A DNA stretch of 64,000 bases from Desmonostoc vinosum HA7617-LM4 (GCA_019359515.1 JAHHHC010000001.1:1-64000); one strand, 5' to 3'; shown: positions 32,892 through 43,099, numbered from the stretch's first letter. The notes: generated by a model not told the origin, from the sequence alone. A program made the numbers and translations.

Positions 32892-34880
32892 ATGATTGTT
32901 AAGACACTTCCCCCAAGTTCCCGACCGATTCAGGAGAACAGTCGCGGTGGCACAAATCGCCAAGGCGAACTGTACGTTACTGAAGTAGTACCAGAAGCTG
33001 ATACAGAAGCTTTGGTTGTGAGATCGCCAAGACTACTAGCAACCCAAAAACAGCAGGTTACTGAACCTGAGATGTTGCGTTACAACGCTGTGGAGATAGT
33101 AAGGCATTACCAAAACAAACCGCTGCTAGTTTTGCGGCGGATTTTCGCGGTTTTGGGCCCAACATTCTCTTTTATTTTTGGGTTGTGGTTGGATATCCGA
33201 CGGGGAGTAGTCGTCAAAAACGACCGCCGTCGGGCCGTTCAGTTAAGAGAATTGCTGACGCAATTAGGGCCTGCCTACATCAAAATTGGCCAAGCTTTGT
33301 CCACCAGACCTGATTTAGTGCCCCCTGTATATCTAGAAGAATTAACTAGGCTGCAAGACCAATTACCGCCTTTTGCCAACGAAATTGCCTACCAATTTAT
33401 TGAAGAAGAACTAGGCGCACCTCCAGCAGAAATTTACACAGAACTCTCACCTCAACCAATTGCCGCTGCTTCCTTGGGACAGGTTTATAAAGGTAAGCTC
33501 AAAACTGGTGAGGAAGTCGCGATCAAAGTGCAACGTCCCGACTTACGAGAGAGGATCACGATTGATTTGTATATCTTGCGCCGCCTGGCTGGCTGGGTGC
33601 AGAAAAATGTCAAGCAGGTGCGGAGTGATTTGGTTGGTATTCTCGATGAATTGGGCGATCGCATTTTTGAAGAAATGGACTACATCCATGAGGGTGAAAA
33701 TGCAGAGCGCTTCTTTCAGTTATATGGACATATAAAAGACATATATGTACCGAAAATATACTGGGAATATACCAATCGTCGAGTGTTGACGATGGAGTGG
33801 ATTAACGGCACAAAACTAACCCAAACCGCAGAGATTCGCGCTCAAGGTATAGATGCGCGTTATCTAATTGAAGTAGGTGTGCAGTGTTCTCTACGCCAAT
33901 TGCTAGAACATGGTTTTTTTCACGCCGATCCCCACCCAGGTAATTTGTTAGCAACACCCGATGGTAAGTTAGCTTATCTCGATTTTGGGATGATGAGTGA
34001 GATTAAACCGCCGCAGCGCTATGGTTTAATTGAGGCGATCGTCCACGTCGTTAACCGCGACTTTGAAGGTTTAGCAAATGACTACGTTAAGCTAGATTTT
34101 CTATCCCCAGAAACCGACCTGACGCCGATTATACCAGCTTTTGCAAGAGTGTTTGCTGATGCTCAAGGAGCCAGTGTTGCCGAACTCAACATTAAAAGCA
34201 TCACCGATGAACTTTCAGCTTTAATGTATGAGTATCCTTTCCGCGTACCTCCTTACTACGCTTTAATTATCCGCTCTTTAGTAACGCTAGAAGGTATTGC
34301 TATATACATAGATCCCGACTTCAAAGTCCTTAGCGAAGCCTATCCTTACGTTTCTAAACGCCTATTGACAGATCCTGCACCACAGTTGAGAGCATCATTG
34401 CAGGATTTGCTATTTAAAGATGGTAGATTCCGCTGGAATCGGTTGGAGAATCTCTTAAAAAATGCGCGTAATAATCAAGACTATGACTTCAGCTTGGTGC
34501 TGAATCAAGGTATAGATTTTCTATCTTCCGAACGCGGAGCTTTTATTCGTGACAAATTGGTAGATGAATCTGTTAACGGACTCGATGCTTTAGGTAAAAA
34601 TGTATTACATAACTTGACCTACTTGCTACGAGAACGTGTAGGGTTGACAGCAGTCAATGAAACACCAGCAGCCACAGTCGAGCAACAACAAACCTTAGAA
34701 CATGTCAGACGAATCTTAGATATTCTCCGCGAAACCCGTGGCTTTGATCCAGCACAACTAGCGCCACAAATTGCTCAGTTATTAGTAAATCCAGGTGTAC
34801 AACGCTTGGGACAGCAAATTGCCAACCGCTTTACACAAAAAGCCATAGCAAAATTAATTAGGCAATTATTGGCATCGTAG
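32892..34880 (+). CDS. ABC1/UbiB (AarF) family atypical kinase
   Basis: The 662-residue protein contains the ABC1 signatures: the KxGQ motif in PAYIKIGQALSTRPDLVPP, the Ala-rich loop AAASLGQVYKG followed by EVAIKVQRP, EEMDYIHEGENAERF, and the catalytic HADPHPGNLL plus YLDFGMMSEI. Such kinases or ATPases support prenylquinone metabolism in bacteria and plastids. A direct link to plastoquinone or phylloquinone here is inferred; menH is in the same window but 27 kb away. The C-terminal 200 residues are helical. The start at 32892 is preferred over an upstream in-frame codon at 32847. Confidence 0.93.
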   Translation: MIVKTLPPSSRPIQENSRGGTNRQGELYVTEVVPEADTEALVVRSPRLLATQKQQVTEPEMLRYNAVEIVRHYQNKPLLVLRRIFAVLGPTFSFIFGLWLDIRRGVVVKNDRRRAVQLRELLTQLGPAYIKIGQALSTRPDLVPPVYLEELTRLQDQLPPFANEIAYQFIEEELGAPPAEIYTELSPQPIAAASLGQVYKGKLKTGEEVAIKVQRPDLRERITIDLYILRRLAGWVQKNVKQVRSDLVGILDELGDRIFEEMDYIHEGENAERFFQLYGHIKDIYVPKIYWEYTNRRVLTMEWINGTKLTQTAEIRAQGIDARYLIEVGVQCSLRQLLEHGFFHADPHPGNLLATPDGKLAYLDFGMMSEIKPPQRYGLIEAIVHVVNRDFEGLANDYVKLDFLSPETDLTPIIPAFARVFADAQGASVAELNIKSITDELSALMYEYPFRVPPYYALIIRSLVTLEGIAIYIDPDFKVLSEAYPYVSKRLLTDPAPQLRASLQDLLFKDGRFRWNRLENLLKNARNNQDYDFSLVLNQGIDFLSSERGAFIRDKLVDESVNGLDALGKNVLHNLTYLLRERVGLTAVNETPAATVEQQQTLEHVRRILDILRETRGFDPAQLAPQIAQLLVNPGVQRLGQQIANRFTQKAIAKLIRQLLAS

Positions 34881-35013
34881 TTGTTGTTAGTGGGGCGATC
34901 GCTAATTAATATCAAGTTCGGTTCAAGACTTATCATGAGGAAAGACGCGGGGACGTGGGGACGCGGGGACGCGGAGACGCGGGGACGTGGAGAATAAATC
35001 CATTCCCTACTCC

Positions 35014-35451
35014 CTACTCCCTACTCCCCTTCTCAATAAAATCCAACATAATTCTCTGATGCACAGGCCCAATTGGTCTGACTTCTTTGGCATTGTGCGA
35101 ATAAAATTTACCTTGATTAATATCTTCAGCTGTTAATAATCCCATATCCCAGCCTTCATTTAAAACCAGTTGATTTAATTCCACTAACAGGGGTGCATGA
35201 AAGACATGGCGAACAACTTTTTCATCACAGTAGCAGCCAAATTCTAAAAATGGCGGTAAAACGTAGGTGATTTCTTCTAAAATTTCTCGTTTAACTGCAA
35301 CTTCTGGGGTTTCGCTAGGTTCGATATGACCACCAAATAATCCCCAATAACCAGGGTAGAGAATATTGGGAATATTGTCCCGCAATTGCATGAGAAACTT
35401 GTCTTGCTGGTAGAGAATGGCGATCGCTACATGGACTGGTTGATTACTCAT
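35014..35451 (-). CDS. NUDIX hydrolase
   Basis: The 145-residue protein has a Nudix box, GHIEPSETPEVAVKREILEE, that fits Gx5Ex7REUxEE; the following Gly is replaced by Thr. It would hydrolyse a nucleoside diphosphate linked to another group, using Mg ions; the exact substrate cannot be told. Its last residues (EKGSRE) come from CCCTACTCCCTACTCC repeat sequence. It sits 29 bases downstream of the lipoprotein-like gene on the same strand. Confidence 0.9.
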   Translation of the reverse strand: MSNQPVHVAIAILYQQDKFLMQLRDNIPNILYPGYWGLFGGHIEPSETPEVAVKREILEEITYVLPPFLEFGCYCDEKVVRHVFHAPLLVELNQLVLNEGWDMGLLTAEDINQGKFYSHNAKEVRPIGPVHQRIMLDFIEKGSRE

Positions 35452-35480
35452 AAATTTTTAGTTAAGGTATGTTATAAATA

Positions 35481-35969
35481 TTACTCTTCTTCTAGATAAA
35501 CTTCCCCTAATTCTTGACCAGCCACAGGAATACTTTTGTAGCGAATTCTACCTTTAAATACAACTTGCGCTCCCTTTTGCAACTCCTTTTGATTTGTCAG
35601 AACCCAGATTTTTCCAGTCGAATCATTAACTAAATAAACCCACTGCTTCATCAGGGGAGCTTGCTTTTCTACCTTACCTTGGATGTAAACTACAGTTTGA
35701 TTCTTGTTGTTTGGTTTAATTTCCCGAATTGGGGTGACATTGGTGCTGGTTGTAGTGTTGGTTTCTTTAGAGATAGATGACTTGAAAGTACTACAACCAC
35801 AGAGCCATACTACCAAAAACAACATCAATCCCAGACGGGAGGGAACAGTACCATATTTGTGCAAGCAGGCTACAGAAAAATTTGCTTGTTGCATAAAAGC
35901 CACCACCAATTGAGCAAATTTTTGCATCAGTGCTTGTCTTGTCGCCGATTTCATCGATTGAGTTCCCAT
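35481..35969 (-). CDS. Putative lipoprotein with OB-fold-like domain
   Basis: A hydrophobic stretch ending in a lipobox-like LCGC (Cys59 of the long frame; [15 protein letters not shown]) suggests a lipid-anchored protein. The mature part (about residues 85-160; [14 protein letters not shown], then [20 protein letters not shown]) looks like a small beta-barrel of the nucleic-acid-binding OB type. The long frame starts at 35969, but Met26 (35894) or Met49 (35825) would place the signal properly at the N-terminus. Function unknown. It may be co-transcribed with the Nudix gene. Confidence 0.6.
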   Translation of the reverse strand: MGTQSMKSATRQALMQKFAQLVVAFMQQANFSVACLHKYGTVPSRLGLMLFLVVWLCGCSTFKSSISKETNTTTSTNVTPIREIKPNNKNQTVVYIQGKVEKQAPLMKQWVYLVNDSTGKIWVLTNQKELQKGAQVVFKGRIRYKSIPVAGQELGEVYLEEE

Positions 35970-36084
35970 TTATACTATTTTCTTTATTGTCAGAAATTGC
36001 TCTCATCTGAGCCAAAAAGTTTCTGATTTTATCCTCATTTCTTTATTCTCTAGATTAGACAGTAGATCTGAGAAGATAAATATT

Positions 36085-36963
36085 ATGGAAACAAAAACTG
36101 CCAAACTACTTGATGGTAAAACTCTAGCAGCAAAAATTCAGCAAGAGCTTTCTGTTGCCATTACACAATTACAACCAAAAATAGGACGTCCGCCTGGTTT
36201 AGCAGTGCTGATGGTTGGTGATAATCCAGCATCAGCTGCTTATGTACGTAATAAAGAGAAAGCGTGCGCTAAAGTGGGGATCGCCTCTTTTGGTAAACAT
36301 TTTCCTAGCGAAACCACCCAAGCGGAACTCGCACAAGTAATCGCGACACTCAACCAAGATGAACAAGTAGATGGCATTCTTGTGCAGTTACCTCTACCCC
36401 CTCACTTGGATGCTGTGACTTTGCTACATCAAATCGATCCTGATAAAGATGTTGATGGACTACACCCAGTTAATTTGGGGCGACTAGTCAGACAAGAGGC
36501 TGGTTTACGCAGCTGTACTCCATTTGGTGTGATGCGGCTATTGCAGGAATATAAAATTCCCTTGCGAGGCAAACAGGCTGTGGTAGTGGGACGTAGTATT
36601 TTAGTGGGTAAACCTATGGCATTGATGCTACTAGAAGCTGATGCAACCGTGACGATCGCTCACTCGCGATCGCATGATCTCAAATCTATCACCCAAAATG
36701 CTGATATCTTAGTTGCCGCAGTTGGTCGTCCAGGACTAATTACTGCCGATATGGTAAAACCAGGTGCTGTTGTGGTAGATGTGGGAATGAATCGAATTAC
36801 AGATGCTAGTGGTAAAAGTCGCTTGGTAGGCGACGTTCACCTTGAATCAGCAGCTGGCGTAGCTGATTTTATCACCCCAGTCCCCGGCGGAGTCGGCCCC
36901 ATGACTGTCGCCATCTTACTAGAAAATACTGTTGCTAGTTATGCGAGAACCTTAAAAGAGTAA
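36085..36963 (+). CDS. folD: Bifunctional methylenetetrahydrofolate dehydrogenase/cyclohydrolase
   Basis: FolD interconverts 5,10-methylene-, methenyl- and 10-formyl-tetrahydrofolate in one-carbon metabolism with NADP. The 292-residue protein shows the catalytic Lys in [12 protein letters not shown], the signature QLPLPPHLD, the Rossmann loop [18 protein letters not shown] and [18 protein letters not shown]. The start and length fit the family. The gene precedes crtE by 215 bases on the same strand; a repeat (CGTCCCCGCGTCC, CCCAATTCCCAATTCC) fills that gap, so co-transcription is uncertain. Confidence 0.97.
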   Translation: METKTAKLLDGKTLAAKIQQELSVAITQLQPKIGRPPGLAVLMVGDNPASAAYVRNKEKACAKVGIASFGKHFPSETTQAELAQVIATLNQDEQVDGILVQLPLPPHLDAVTLLHQIDPDKDVDGLHPVNLGRLVRQEAGLRSCTPFGVMRLLQEYKIPLRGKQAVVVGRSILVGKPMALMLLEADATVTIAHSRSHDLKSITQNADILVAAVGRPGLITADMVKPGAVVVDVGMNRITDASGKSRLVGDVHLESAAGVADFITPVPGGVGPMTVAILLENTVASYARTLKE

Positions 36964-37178
36964 AAAGATCAGGGGGATGTGGTTCGACTCCCCTCACCAA
37001 CCGGGGGATGAGGGAGTGAGAGAGAAAATTTCTCCGTGTCTTTGCGTCCCCGCGTCCCCGCGTCTCCATTCCCCATTCCCAATTCCCAATTCCCAATGTC
37101 AAATGACTCTTTCAGCTCCAGCGCATCATAAAATTGTGACGTATATGGCAAAAGTTGCAAAAAATCAGGAATTCCAGA

Positions 37179-38108
37179 ATGGTAGCAACGGATAACATTC
37201 AAAAGACACCAGAGGACGCTACGTTTAAGTTAGCAGCCTACCTTAAAGAGCGACAAAGACTTTGTGATACTGCTTTGGATCAGGCTGTCCCGATCATTTA
37301 TCCGGAAAAGATTTATGAAGCAATGCGCTACTCGTTGCTGGCTGGAGGTAAGCGTGTGCGTCCTATTCTCTGCCTTGCTACCTGTGAAATGATGGGTGGC
37401 ACAATTGAAATGGCGATGCCAACGGCTTGTGCTGTGGAGATGATTCACACAATGTCGTTGATTCATGATGATCTACCAGCGATGGATAATGATGATTATC
37501 GTCGCGGTAAGCTGACGAATCACAAGGTATATGGCGAAGATGTGGCAATTTTAGCTGGGGATGGTTTGTTGGCTTTAGCTTTTGAGTTTGTTGCTCTGCA
37601 AACCCCTCAAAATGTGGCTAGAGAGCGAGTTTTGCAAGTAGTTGTCCGGTTGGGACGGGCGTTAGGTGCGGCTGGCTTAGTTGGTGGTCAAGTAGTTGAT
37701 CTAGAGTCAGAAGGAAAGACAGATATTTCTCTAGAAACACTAAATTTTATCCATAAACACAAAACAGCTGCTCTTTTAGAAGCTTGTGTTGTTTGTGGTG
37801 GAATTGTGGCTGGGGTCTCATCTGAAGATTTGCAACGACTGACTCGTTACGCTCAGAATATTGGGCTAGCATTTCAGATTGTAGACGATATTTTAGATAT
37901 CACTGCTACCCAAGAGGAATTAGGTAAAACGGCTGGCAAAGACCAAAAAGCCCAGAAAGTAACATATCCTAGCCTGTGGGGGCTTGAAGAGTCCCGCGTC
38001 AAAGCCCAAGAACTAGTTGCAGCAGCCTGTGCAGAATTGGAACCATTTGGGCAAAGAGCTATACCATTAAAAGCGATCGCTCATTTCATTACCAGTCGCA
38101 ATCACTAA
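37179..38108 (+). CDS. crtE: Geranylgeranyl diphosphate synthase
   Basis: This polyprenyl synthase condenses DMAPP/FPP with IPP to supply C20 units for carotenoids, phytol and quinone tails. The 309-residue protein has the first Asp-rich motif [15 protein letters not shown], the second motif [10 protein letters not shown] and [18 protein letters not shown]. Met 37179 (MVATDNIQ) is preferred; an in-frame codon 24 bases upstream lies in poorly conserved sequence. Product chain length is judged from overall cyanobacterial CrtE resemblance, not tested. Confidence 0.95.
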   Translation: MVATDNIQKTPEDATFKLAAYLKERQRLCDTALDQAVPIIYPEKIYEAMRYSLLAGGKRVRPILCLATCEMMGGTIEMAMPTACAVEMIHTMSLIHDDLPAMDNDDYRRGKLTNHKVYGEDVAILAGDGLLALAFEFVALQTPQNVARERVLQVVVRLGRALGAAGLVGGQVVDLESEGKTDISLETLNFIHKHKTAALLEACVVCGGIVAGVSSEDLQRLTRYAQNIGLAFQIVDDILDITATQEELGKTAGKDQKAQKVTYPSLWGLEESRVKAQELVAAACAELEPFGQRAIPLKAIAHFITSRNH

Positions 38109-38498
38109 GTCAATTTTGCATTGGAAAATTTTGATTGCATGAGAGTAATCTACGCAATGATTGATTTTGTGACGCTCAAAAGTAACTTCCCACATCCATG
38201 ACAGATGTAATTGTTTTAACATGACGTTTATTTAGATGTGGGCAGCTACTCAATATTAGATAATTTAAGATATCAAATGGATTGGATAAACGTACATATG
38301 TCTACCAAGATTTTAGTAACTCTAGCTGTTTTAGCAGCTGATAAAATATTTAATCTATGAAAAACGGCTCAGAGCGTCTTCAAAATGTCAAGAGGTAGTT
38401 TGTTAAGAAGTTCAGTAAATCCCATACTTTGCGGATTACTTTTATGCTTATTCAAACAACAACCTCTGCTAATATTTACTAACCTAAACTAAAATACC
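38109..38498. other. AT-rich gap between crtE and the DUF212 gene
   Basis: No gene longer than 20 codons is convincing. A CCCACATC/GATGTGGG inverted pair lies at about 38191-38243. Both flanking genes are rightward. Confidence 0.45.
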
Positions 38499-38954
38499 AT
38501 GCAGGACATAGGCGACATCTTCAACAACCAGGTGCTGCTGGTTGCTCTGGTAGCTTGTTTCATCGCTCAAGGATTAAAGCTGGTAATTGAGCTGATTAAA
38601 AATCGCAAACTGAATGTACGTGTTTTAGTCACAACTGGAGGTATGCCTAGTGCCCATTCAGCTCTAGTTACGGCTTTAGCAGCGGGTGTTGGGCAAACCA
38701 CCGGCTGGAATTCCCCAGAATTTGCTATTGCTACAATTTTTGCCATCATCGTGATGTACGATGCTGCGGGAGTTCGACAAGCTGCTGGTAAACAAGCTCG
38801 TATTCTTAATCAATTAATTGATGAATTATTTCATGATAAGCCAGAATTTATCCAAGACCGTCTTAAGGAGTTACTCGGACATACACCAGTTCAGGTTATA
38901 GCAGGGTCGATCTTGGGGATAACCATCTATTGGTTAGCTAGGGCTGCTTATTAA
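38499..38954 (+). CDS. DUF212 (divergent PAP2 family) membrane protein
   Basis: The 151-residue protein shows the DUF212/YuiD pattern: LVALVACFIAQGLKLVIELI, GGMPSAHSALVTALA (the conserved PSAHSA motif resembling acid phosphatases), YDAAGVRQAAGKQARILN and LKELLGHTPVQVIAG. Four membrane helices are likely. Relatives are thought to be phosphatase-like, but activity is unproven. Coupling to upstream crtE is reported in many cyanobacterial genomes by arrangement (recalled); here the 390-bp gap leaves operon status open. Confidence 0.9.
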   Translation: MQDIGDIFNNQVLLVALVACFIAQGLKLVIELIKNRKLNVRVLVTTGGMPSAHSALVTALAAGVGQTTGWNSPEFAIATIFAIIVMYDAAGVRQAAGKQARILNQLIDELFHDKPEFIQDRLKELLGHTPVQVIAGSILGITIYWLARAAY

Positions 38955-39027
38955 TCATTGGTCAAGCCCTATGGGCAGGGTATGGTAGTTTAAGAAGGTT
39001 TTTGGCTTTAACTGAACCGTATTGCCC

Positions 39028-39130
39028 TATAGCAATCCTATTTGATTTACAAATATCGACAGCCTCAGATCCCCGACTTCTTCAAGAAGTTGGGGATCTT
39101 TTTGTTCATAACTCATTTAGGATCGCTATA
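39028..39130. mobile_element. MITE-like element with internal terminator hairpin, copy 1
   Basis: The ends TATAGCAATCCTATTTGATT and, inverted, TATAGCGATCCTAAATGAGTT form an imperfect 20-base terminal repeat. The centre is the hairpin at 39068-39099. A related copy lies at 50026-50122. Confidence 0.7.
39068..39104 (+). terminator. Intrinsic terminator within the MITE-like element
   Basis: GATCCCCGACTTCT and AGAAGTTGGGGATC form a stem with a TCA loop and one G-T pair, followed by TTTTT. It follows the DUF212 gene by 113 bases and may end its transcript. Confidence 0.75.
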
Positions 39131-39626
39131 TATCTAAGCGTTTAATTTGCGCGTTGAGACCGCAGCCTAACGATGAGTCTTCAAGCGAAGATATTACAAC
39201 CTTAAAGTGAAACAGTATCAGCACTTGGCACTACTGAATAACCAGCAATAAAAATCTTTAACTTCGGTAAAAACTTGTTTCATATCTTCAATTTTCGCGA
39301 TCTGGCAGCTATAGTGGCATATCATGAAGCAATCAACAGCTTAACGTATCCTGCACATAGCGCTTGTGAGATTGCCTTGGCTACGTTTTATATATCTGCT
39401 GTTTGTGGTCTTCATTTCCTGTTTAGTATGCCCAACTAGTTGTCTCAGAACGCACTATTGAGTATCCGTTATCTTAACTAGGATAATTTTGTGCAAAAGC
39501 ATCTGAAACAACCAAAGTTGTGATGTATGTTGTCTAATTCGTACAGTACGAGCTTTTACGCAATTGTACTTACGAATAAGTATGTATGTTTAGTGTTTTT
39601 ACCATTCTTTAAGGTAACAGTGTGAT

Positions 39627-42095
39627 ATGGCTAATGAAATGCAAACACCAGATGCTCATCTCGTAGGTGATCCAAGAGTTCGGGATATTGAGCCAAAGTT
39701 CTCTAAGATTATCTCTGATATTGCTCGGATATTTGGTCAAATGGCTCAACTTAAAGGCAGACGAGCAACTCATTCTTTTGGAACTATAGCCAAGGGTGTG
39801 CTTGAGGTTGTAGCAAAACCTGATATCCCTCCCCACCGTCTGCTTGTAGCCGGAAAGAAATTCCCCGCACTGTTACGCCATGCAAATATTAAAGGGTTTC
39901 GGGATGATGCAATTTTAGATGGTCGTGGGGCAACTCTGCGTATTTTAGATGGGCCTGCTGATGCCCCACTCAGCGCCCTCAATCTGAATGCACCTATCTT
40001 AGATGTGCTAATGAGTACAGGACGCTGTTTTATTTTACCAGATGCTGCTTCCTTTTCGCGTTGGGTAACAAGTTCTATGCCAGACCGAGCGAAAATGCTG
40101 GTCGAGTTTCCCAAGATTAAGCCTATTTTTGACGAAATTATTCGTAATCCTGACTCCTACACTCAACTTTACTACTATTCGGAAACTACATATTTGTTTG
40201 TAGGACTCGATAGTAAACAGTATTATCTACGTTACCGTCTTGTGAATAGCGATCGCTCCCCCGATACTGGCTTTGTTAACTCGGCTGATGTGCGGCTGCC
40301 TCTAGATTATCTACCTCGTCTGGAAGACGATACCCGACCGGAAAATTACCTGCAAAATGACTATAAGCAAAGAGTCACAAAAGGCGGAGTCCGATATACC
40401 TTACAGTTTCAGTTACGTCCAGTTTTAGACGATCAAAAAGCCAACGAAGAAGCGAAAGATTGCACGATTCCTTGGGACGAAACCAAGTATCCTTGCAAAG
40501 ATGTGGCCACGATTTCCCTAACTTCCATCGTTCCCAGCGAAATCGCGGAACCATTAGAATTTAATCCATATCATGCTCCTGTTGACTTATCCTTGATTTT
40601 GGCTCACTCGATTAATGAAACTGCCTCAGTCAATCACTTGCGATCAATTGTCTATCAAATCTCGGCTAACATGCGTAAGTACCAGCAACCAAGTGCAGAA
40701 TTGGTAGACTGGGGCATCAAAGGCAATCAACCAGACCCCAAAACGGTTTATACTTACTTTGGACAAGCAGGTCAAGATATACCGCGCTACAACTTCGCAC
40801 GTCCCTTACCCGATCGCGTTAAACCAAAACCACGCTACATTGCCAACTTTGGGTTAAATCTGTTACCCGCAAGACCTTTTGGGACAATTCCAAATTTGGG
40901 TATTGTCGGTGTGGCTGAGACAATGCAAGCTTTGGGACAAAACCCTGCTCAATGGATGCCTGCAAACCTTACCCGTTATCAACCTGATAAATATAGCGAT
41001 AAGTTTTTTGTCGAACGCCGTCTGAATGGCTTCAACCCAGGTAAATTTAACCGAGTTCACACCAACCAGCCTTGGCAATACACTATCCGCTTCGATTGTC
41101 GAAAATACAAAGTTGAAGAAGCGGGTATCTTACCGACAGAAATTGAGGCGCGTTTCAAGCTTGATGAGCAAGCTTTGCAACTCCACTCAATCAAATTTAT
41201 CCTCAACGGCGAAACTGAAACTCACATCCCTGGTGATGCTGACTGGGAATGGTCAAAGCGGTTATTTCGGAGTGCGGAGTTTGTCTTTCAGGAAATCCAA
41301 ACTCACTTGGGACGTACCCACATGAACATAGATCAGTATGCCATGGCATATTATCGTAATGTGGTCAACAATCCAATTCGCTTACTACTTGAACCTCACT
41401 TTGATGGTTTACTCAACATTAACAGCCTGGGAGCTGCTCTAATTATTGGTGACACAGGCTTTATTCCCGAAGCTTCCGCCTTGAGTCCCAAAGAAGTAGA
41501 TGAAGCGCTCAAAGATGAGATTACCCGCCTCTCATACCGTAACTGGAGTCCAACCGTGCAAGCACTCAAAGATGAAGTCAAAAATAACTATTTTGACAAA
41601 GCTGCATTGAGTGTCTGGCAAGCTATAGAAGAATATGTGTCTGAGTTCTTCCAACAACAGCAAGCGGGTATTCAAGCTTACTGGTCAGAAATTGCCGGCA
41701 TGTCGGAAGATTTAGTTAGCCATTCTGTTCTTAATCCTAACTTTCAGACACTGGCGATCGCTAATATTAACGACCTCAAGCAACTGTGTATTTATGTAAT
41801 TTACCAATCTTCATTTTTCCATTCTTGGGTAAACAACAAACAATACGAAGATGGTGGTGATGTAGATTATGCCACTATTGGTCTTTGGGACGGGCACAAT
41901 CCCAAATACGACCCGATCGCAGTTGCACAAAAACACGCCAAGCAAGTAACCTTACTTTGGACACTCTCAAACGTGCGCTACAACCCCATCATGGAAGTTG
42001 GGCCGGCTGGTTTAAAAGACCGCCTCTGGAAGCGTCGTCACTTCATTCAACCCGGACTACCTCTAGAGTCAATTATGATGAGCATCAATATTTGA
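39627..42095 (+). CDS. Lipoxygenase
   Basis: Lipoxygenases oxygenate polyunsaturated fatty acids with a non-haem iron. The 822-residue protein shows all five iron ligands in canonical spacing: His560 and His565 in THLGRTH (Hx4H), His732 and Asn736 in FFHSWVN (Hx3N), and the C-terminal Ile822. Flanking blocks also match, for example NPIRLLLEPHFDGLLNINSL, equivalent to HPIYKLLxPHxxDTMxIN. The first 300 residues are less conserved, and no signal peptide is seen, so the protein is probably soluble. Products (9-, 13- or other hydroperoxides) cannot be told. It is monocistronic with a good terminator. Confidence 0.92.
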   Translation: MANEMQTPDAHLVGDPRVRDIEPKFSKIISDIARIFGQMAQLKGRRATHSFGTIAKGVLEVVAKPDIPPHRLLVAGKKFPALLRHANIKGFRDDAILDGRGATLRILDGPADAPLSALNLNAPILDVLMSTGRCFILPDAASFSRWVTSSMPDRAKMLVEFPKIKPIFDEIIRNPDSYTQLYYYSETTYLFVGLDSKQYYLRYRLVNSDRSPDTGFVNSADVRLPLDYLPRLEDDTRPENYLQNDYKQRVTKGGVRYTLQFQLRPVLDDQKANEEAKDCTIPWDETKYPCKDVATISLTSIVPSEIAEPLEFNPYHAPVDLSLILAHSINETASVNHLRSIVYQISANMRKYQQPSAELVDWGIKGNQPDPKTVYTYFGQAGQDIPRYNFARPLPDRVKPKPRYIANFGLNLLPARPFGTIPNLGIVGVAETMQALGQNPAQWMPANLTRYQPDKYSDKFFVERRLNGFNPGKFNRVHTNQPWQYTIRFDCRKYKVEEAGILPTEIEARFKLDEQALQLHSIKFILNGETETHIPGDADWEWSKRLFRSAEFVFQEIQTHLGRTHMNIDQYAMAYYRNVVNNPIRLLLEPHFDGLLNINSLGAALIIGDTGFIPEASALSPKEVDEALKDEITRLSYRNWSPTVQALKDEVKNNYFDKAALSVWQAIEEYVSEFFQQQQAGIQAYWSEIAGMSEDLVSHSVLNPNFQTLAIANINDLKQLCIYVIYQSSFFHSWVNNKQYEDGGDVDYATIGLWDGHNPKYDPIAVAQKHAKQVTLLWTLSNVRYNPIMEVGPAGLKDRLWKRRHFIQPGLPLESIMMSINI

Positions 42096-42162
42096 TTGCT
42101 CTAATTGCCACATGGTAAATATGCCATATACTAAAAAGCGTATAAGCCATACCATAATGATA

Positions 42163-42190
42163 GTAGAGACTTAGCATTGCTATGTCTCTA
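42163..42190. repeat. GTAGAGAC palindrome, family member
   Basis: GTAGAGACTTAGCA is followed by an imperfect inverted arm, TGCTATGTCTCTA. It belongs to the same loose family as 391-418, 30480-30508 and 43996-44022. Confidence 0.55.
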
Positions 42191-42228
42191 TTGTTCAACA
42201 ATTGATCAATGTAACAAATTGATGTCTG

Positions 42229-42256
42229 GACGCATTTTTGAAGCGTCTTTTTTTTT
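42229..42256 (+). terminator. Lipoxygenase terminator
   Basis: GACGC(ATTTTTGAA)GCGTC is followed by nine T residues, which is a standard intrinsic terminator. It stands 134 bases after the lipoxygenase stop codon. Confidence 0.75.
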
Positions 42257-42476
42257 AAATTGATATTAGGATATACCCTGACTAACCTGTCAACCCCCTG
42301 CGGAGACGCTACGCGAATGGGAAATTCGTGTAGCGTCTTGGAAAGTTCTGATTGCAGGTTTCCTCCGATCAGACTTGCCGCAAAATTCACGCATCATAAT
42401 CCACATAAATAAATTTACGCTATTGAAATTAATGTCTTTTTGCAGTATTGCTACTTATAGCGTATGAGGAAGTACT

Positions 42477-42668
42477 GTGCAAGTACACCCCAATGAATTT
42501 AAGGTTAATGAAGTCTATAAAATTGAATTTCTTAATGGTTCCAAATTGGTAGCAAAGTTTACAGGTATCAAAAGTGGACGTTACTACTTCCGCGATCAAA
42601 CTGGGCAGCAGTTCTCAATTGCTAATAGCGTTATTGAGTATCTCCAATTTTATACAAGTGAAAAGTGA
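42477..42668 (+). CDS. Small hypothetical protein
   Basis: A GTG start opens a 63-residue frame: VHPNEFKVNEVYKIEFLNGS, then KLVAKFTGIKSGRYYFRD. The alternating pattern suggests a small beta-barrel (Sm- or SH3-like) domain. No family is recognised. The next 280 bases to the right are GC-rich repeat filler whose frame at 42701-42928 is not a gene. Confidence 0.5.
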   Translation: MQVHPNEFKVNEVYKIEFLNGSKLVAKFTGIKSGRYYFRDQTGQQFSIANSVIEYLQFYTSEK

Positions 42669-42949
42669 ATAGAGAACAGTGATAAATAAGTCACCGCGTA
42701 ATGATTAGACTTCTTGCAAAAGTCATTCTTTTCGCGTTATTCTTTGCGCGGCAGTTGCTACCCTGCGGGAACGCTAAGAGCGAACAAGTCGGGGAACCCG
42801 ATGACACTTGCTACAACGGGGCGGCACGTTTTGGGGGGAAGCGGAGGAACATAAGCTGCCTTGGAAACCCCCGCAAGGCAATGTCTCCCCAACGCACTGC
42901 CTTGTCTTTGTGCCTTTGCATGAGATAAAAAAAGATTTATGCAAGAGGT

Positions 42950-43099
42950 CTATTGTAAGCTTTTAATAGCTTGCGTGTAATAGGCGATATTTTCTCGCAC
43001 CATCATAATATGTTCCCTTTCCCGGACGATACTAAATCCTAATAACTCTAATGCTTTAATCACCCTAGTTTTGGGTACATCTACGGGGAATTTTGGCAT
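42950..43099 (-). pseudogene. hicA: HicA toxin, C-terminally truncated
   Basis: The 49-residue frame starts PKFPVDVPKTRVIKALELLG and FSIVREREHIMMVREN, matching the first 37 residues of HicA mRNA interferases. It keeps the His of the active-site region (usual form GSH). The rest, usually about 40 more residues with the final strand, is replaced by an unrelated tail AYYTQAIKSLQ. Its ATG overlaps the last base of the hicB stop codon. The toxin is probably inactive. Confidence 0.8.

Larger units (their letters stand above)
38955..39626. other. 672-bp gap upstream of the lipoxygenase
   Basis: The left part carries the MITE-like element at 39028-39130. Positions 39130-39626 are AT-rich with no gene; the lipoxygenase promoter should be in the right half. 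A TAAGGTAACA ribosome site precedes 39627. Confidence 0.45.
42096..42476. other. Gap after the lipoxygenase
   Basis: It contains the GTAGAGAC palindrome at 42163-42190, the terminator at 42229-42256 and a GC-rich segment around 42295-42345 (GAGACGCTACGCG, TGTAGCGTCTTGG). No gene is seen. Confidence 0.5.

Noticed and set aside
38299-38361. 20-residue frame MSTKILVTLAVLAADKIFNL
   Set aside because: Too short, and no ribosome site or family was recognised.
42701-42928. 75-codon plus-strand frame
   Set aside because: Starts plausibly but becomes GC-rich dispersed repeat (ACAAGTCGGGGAACCCG and similar); no domain.
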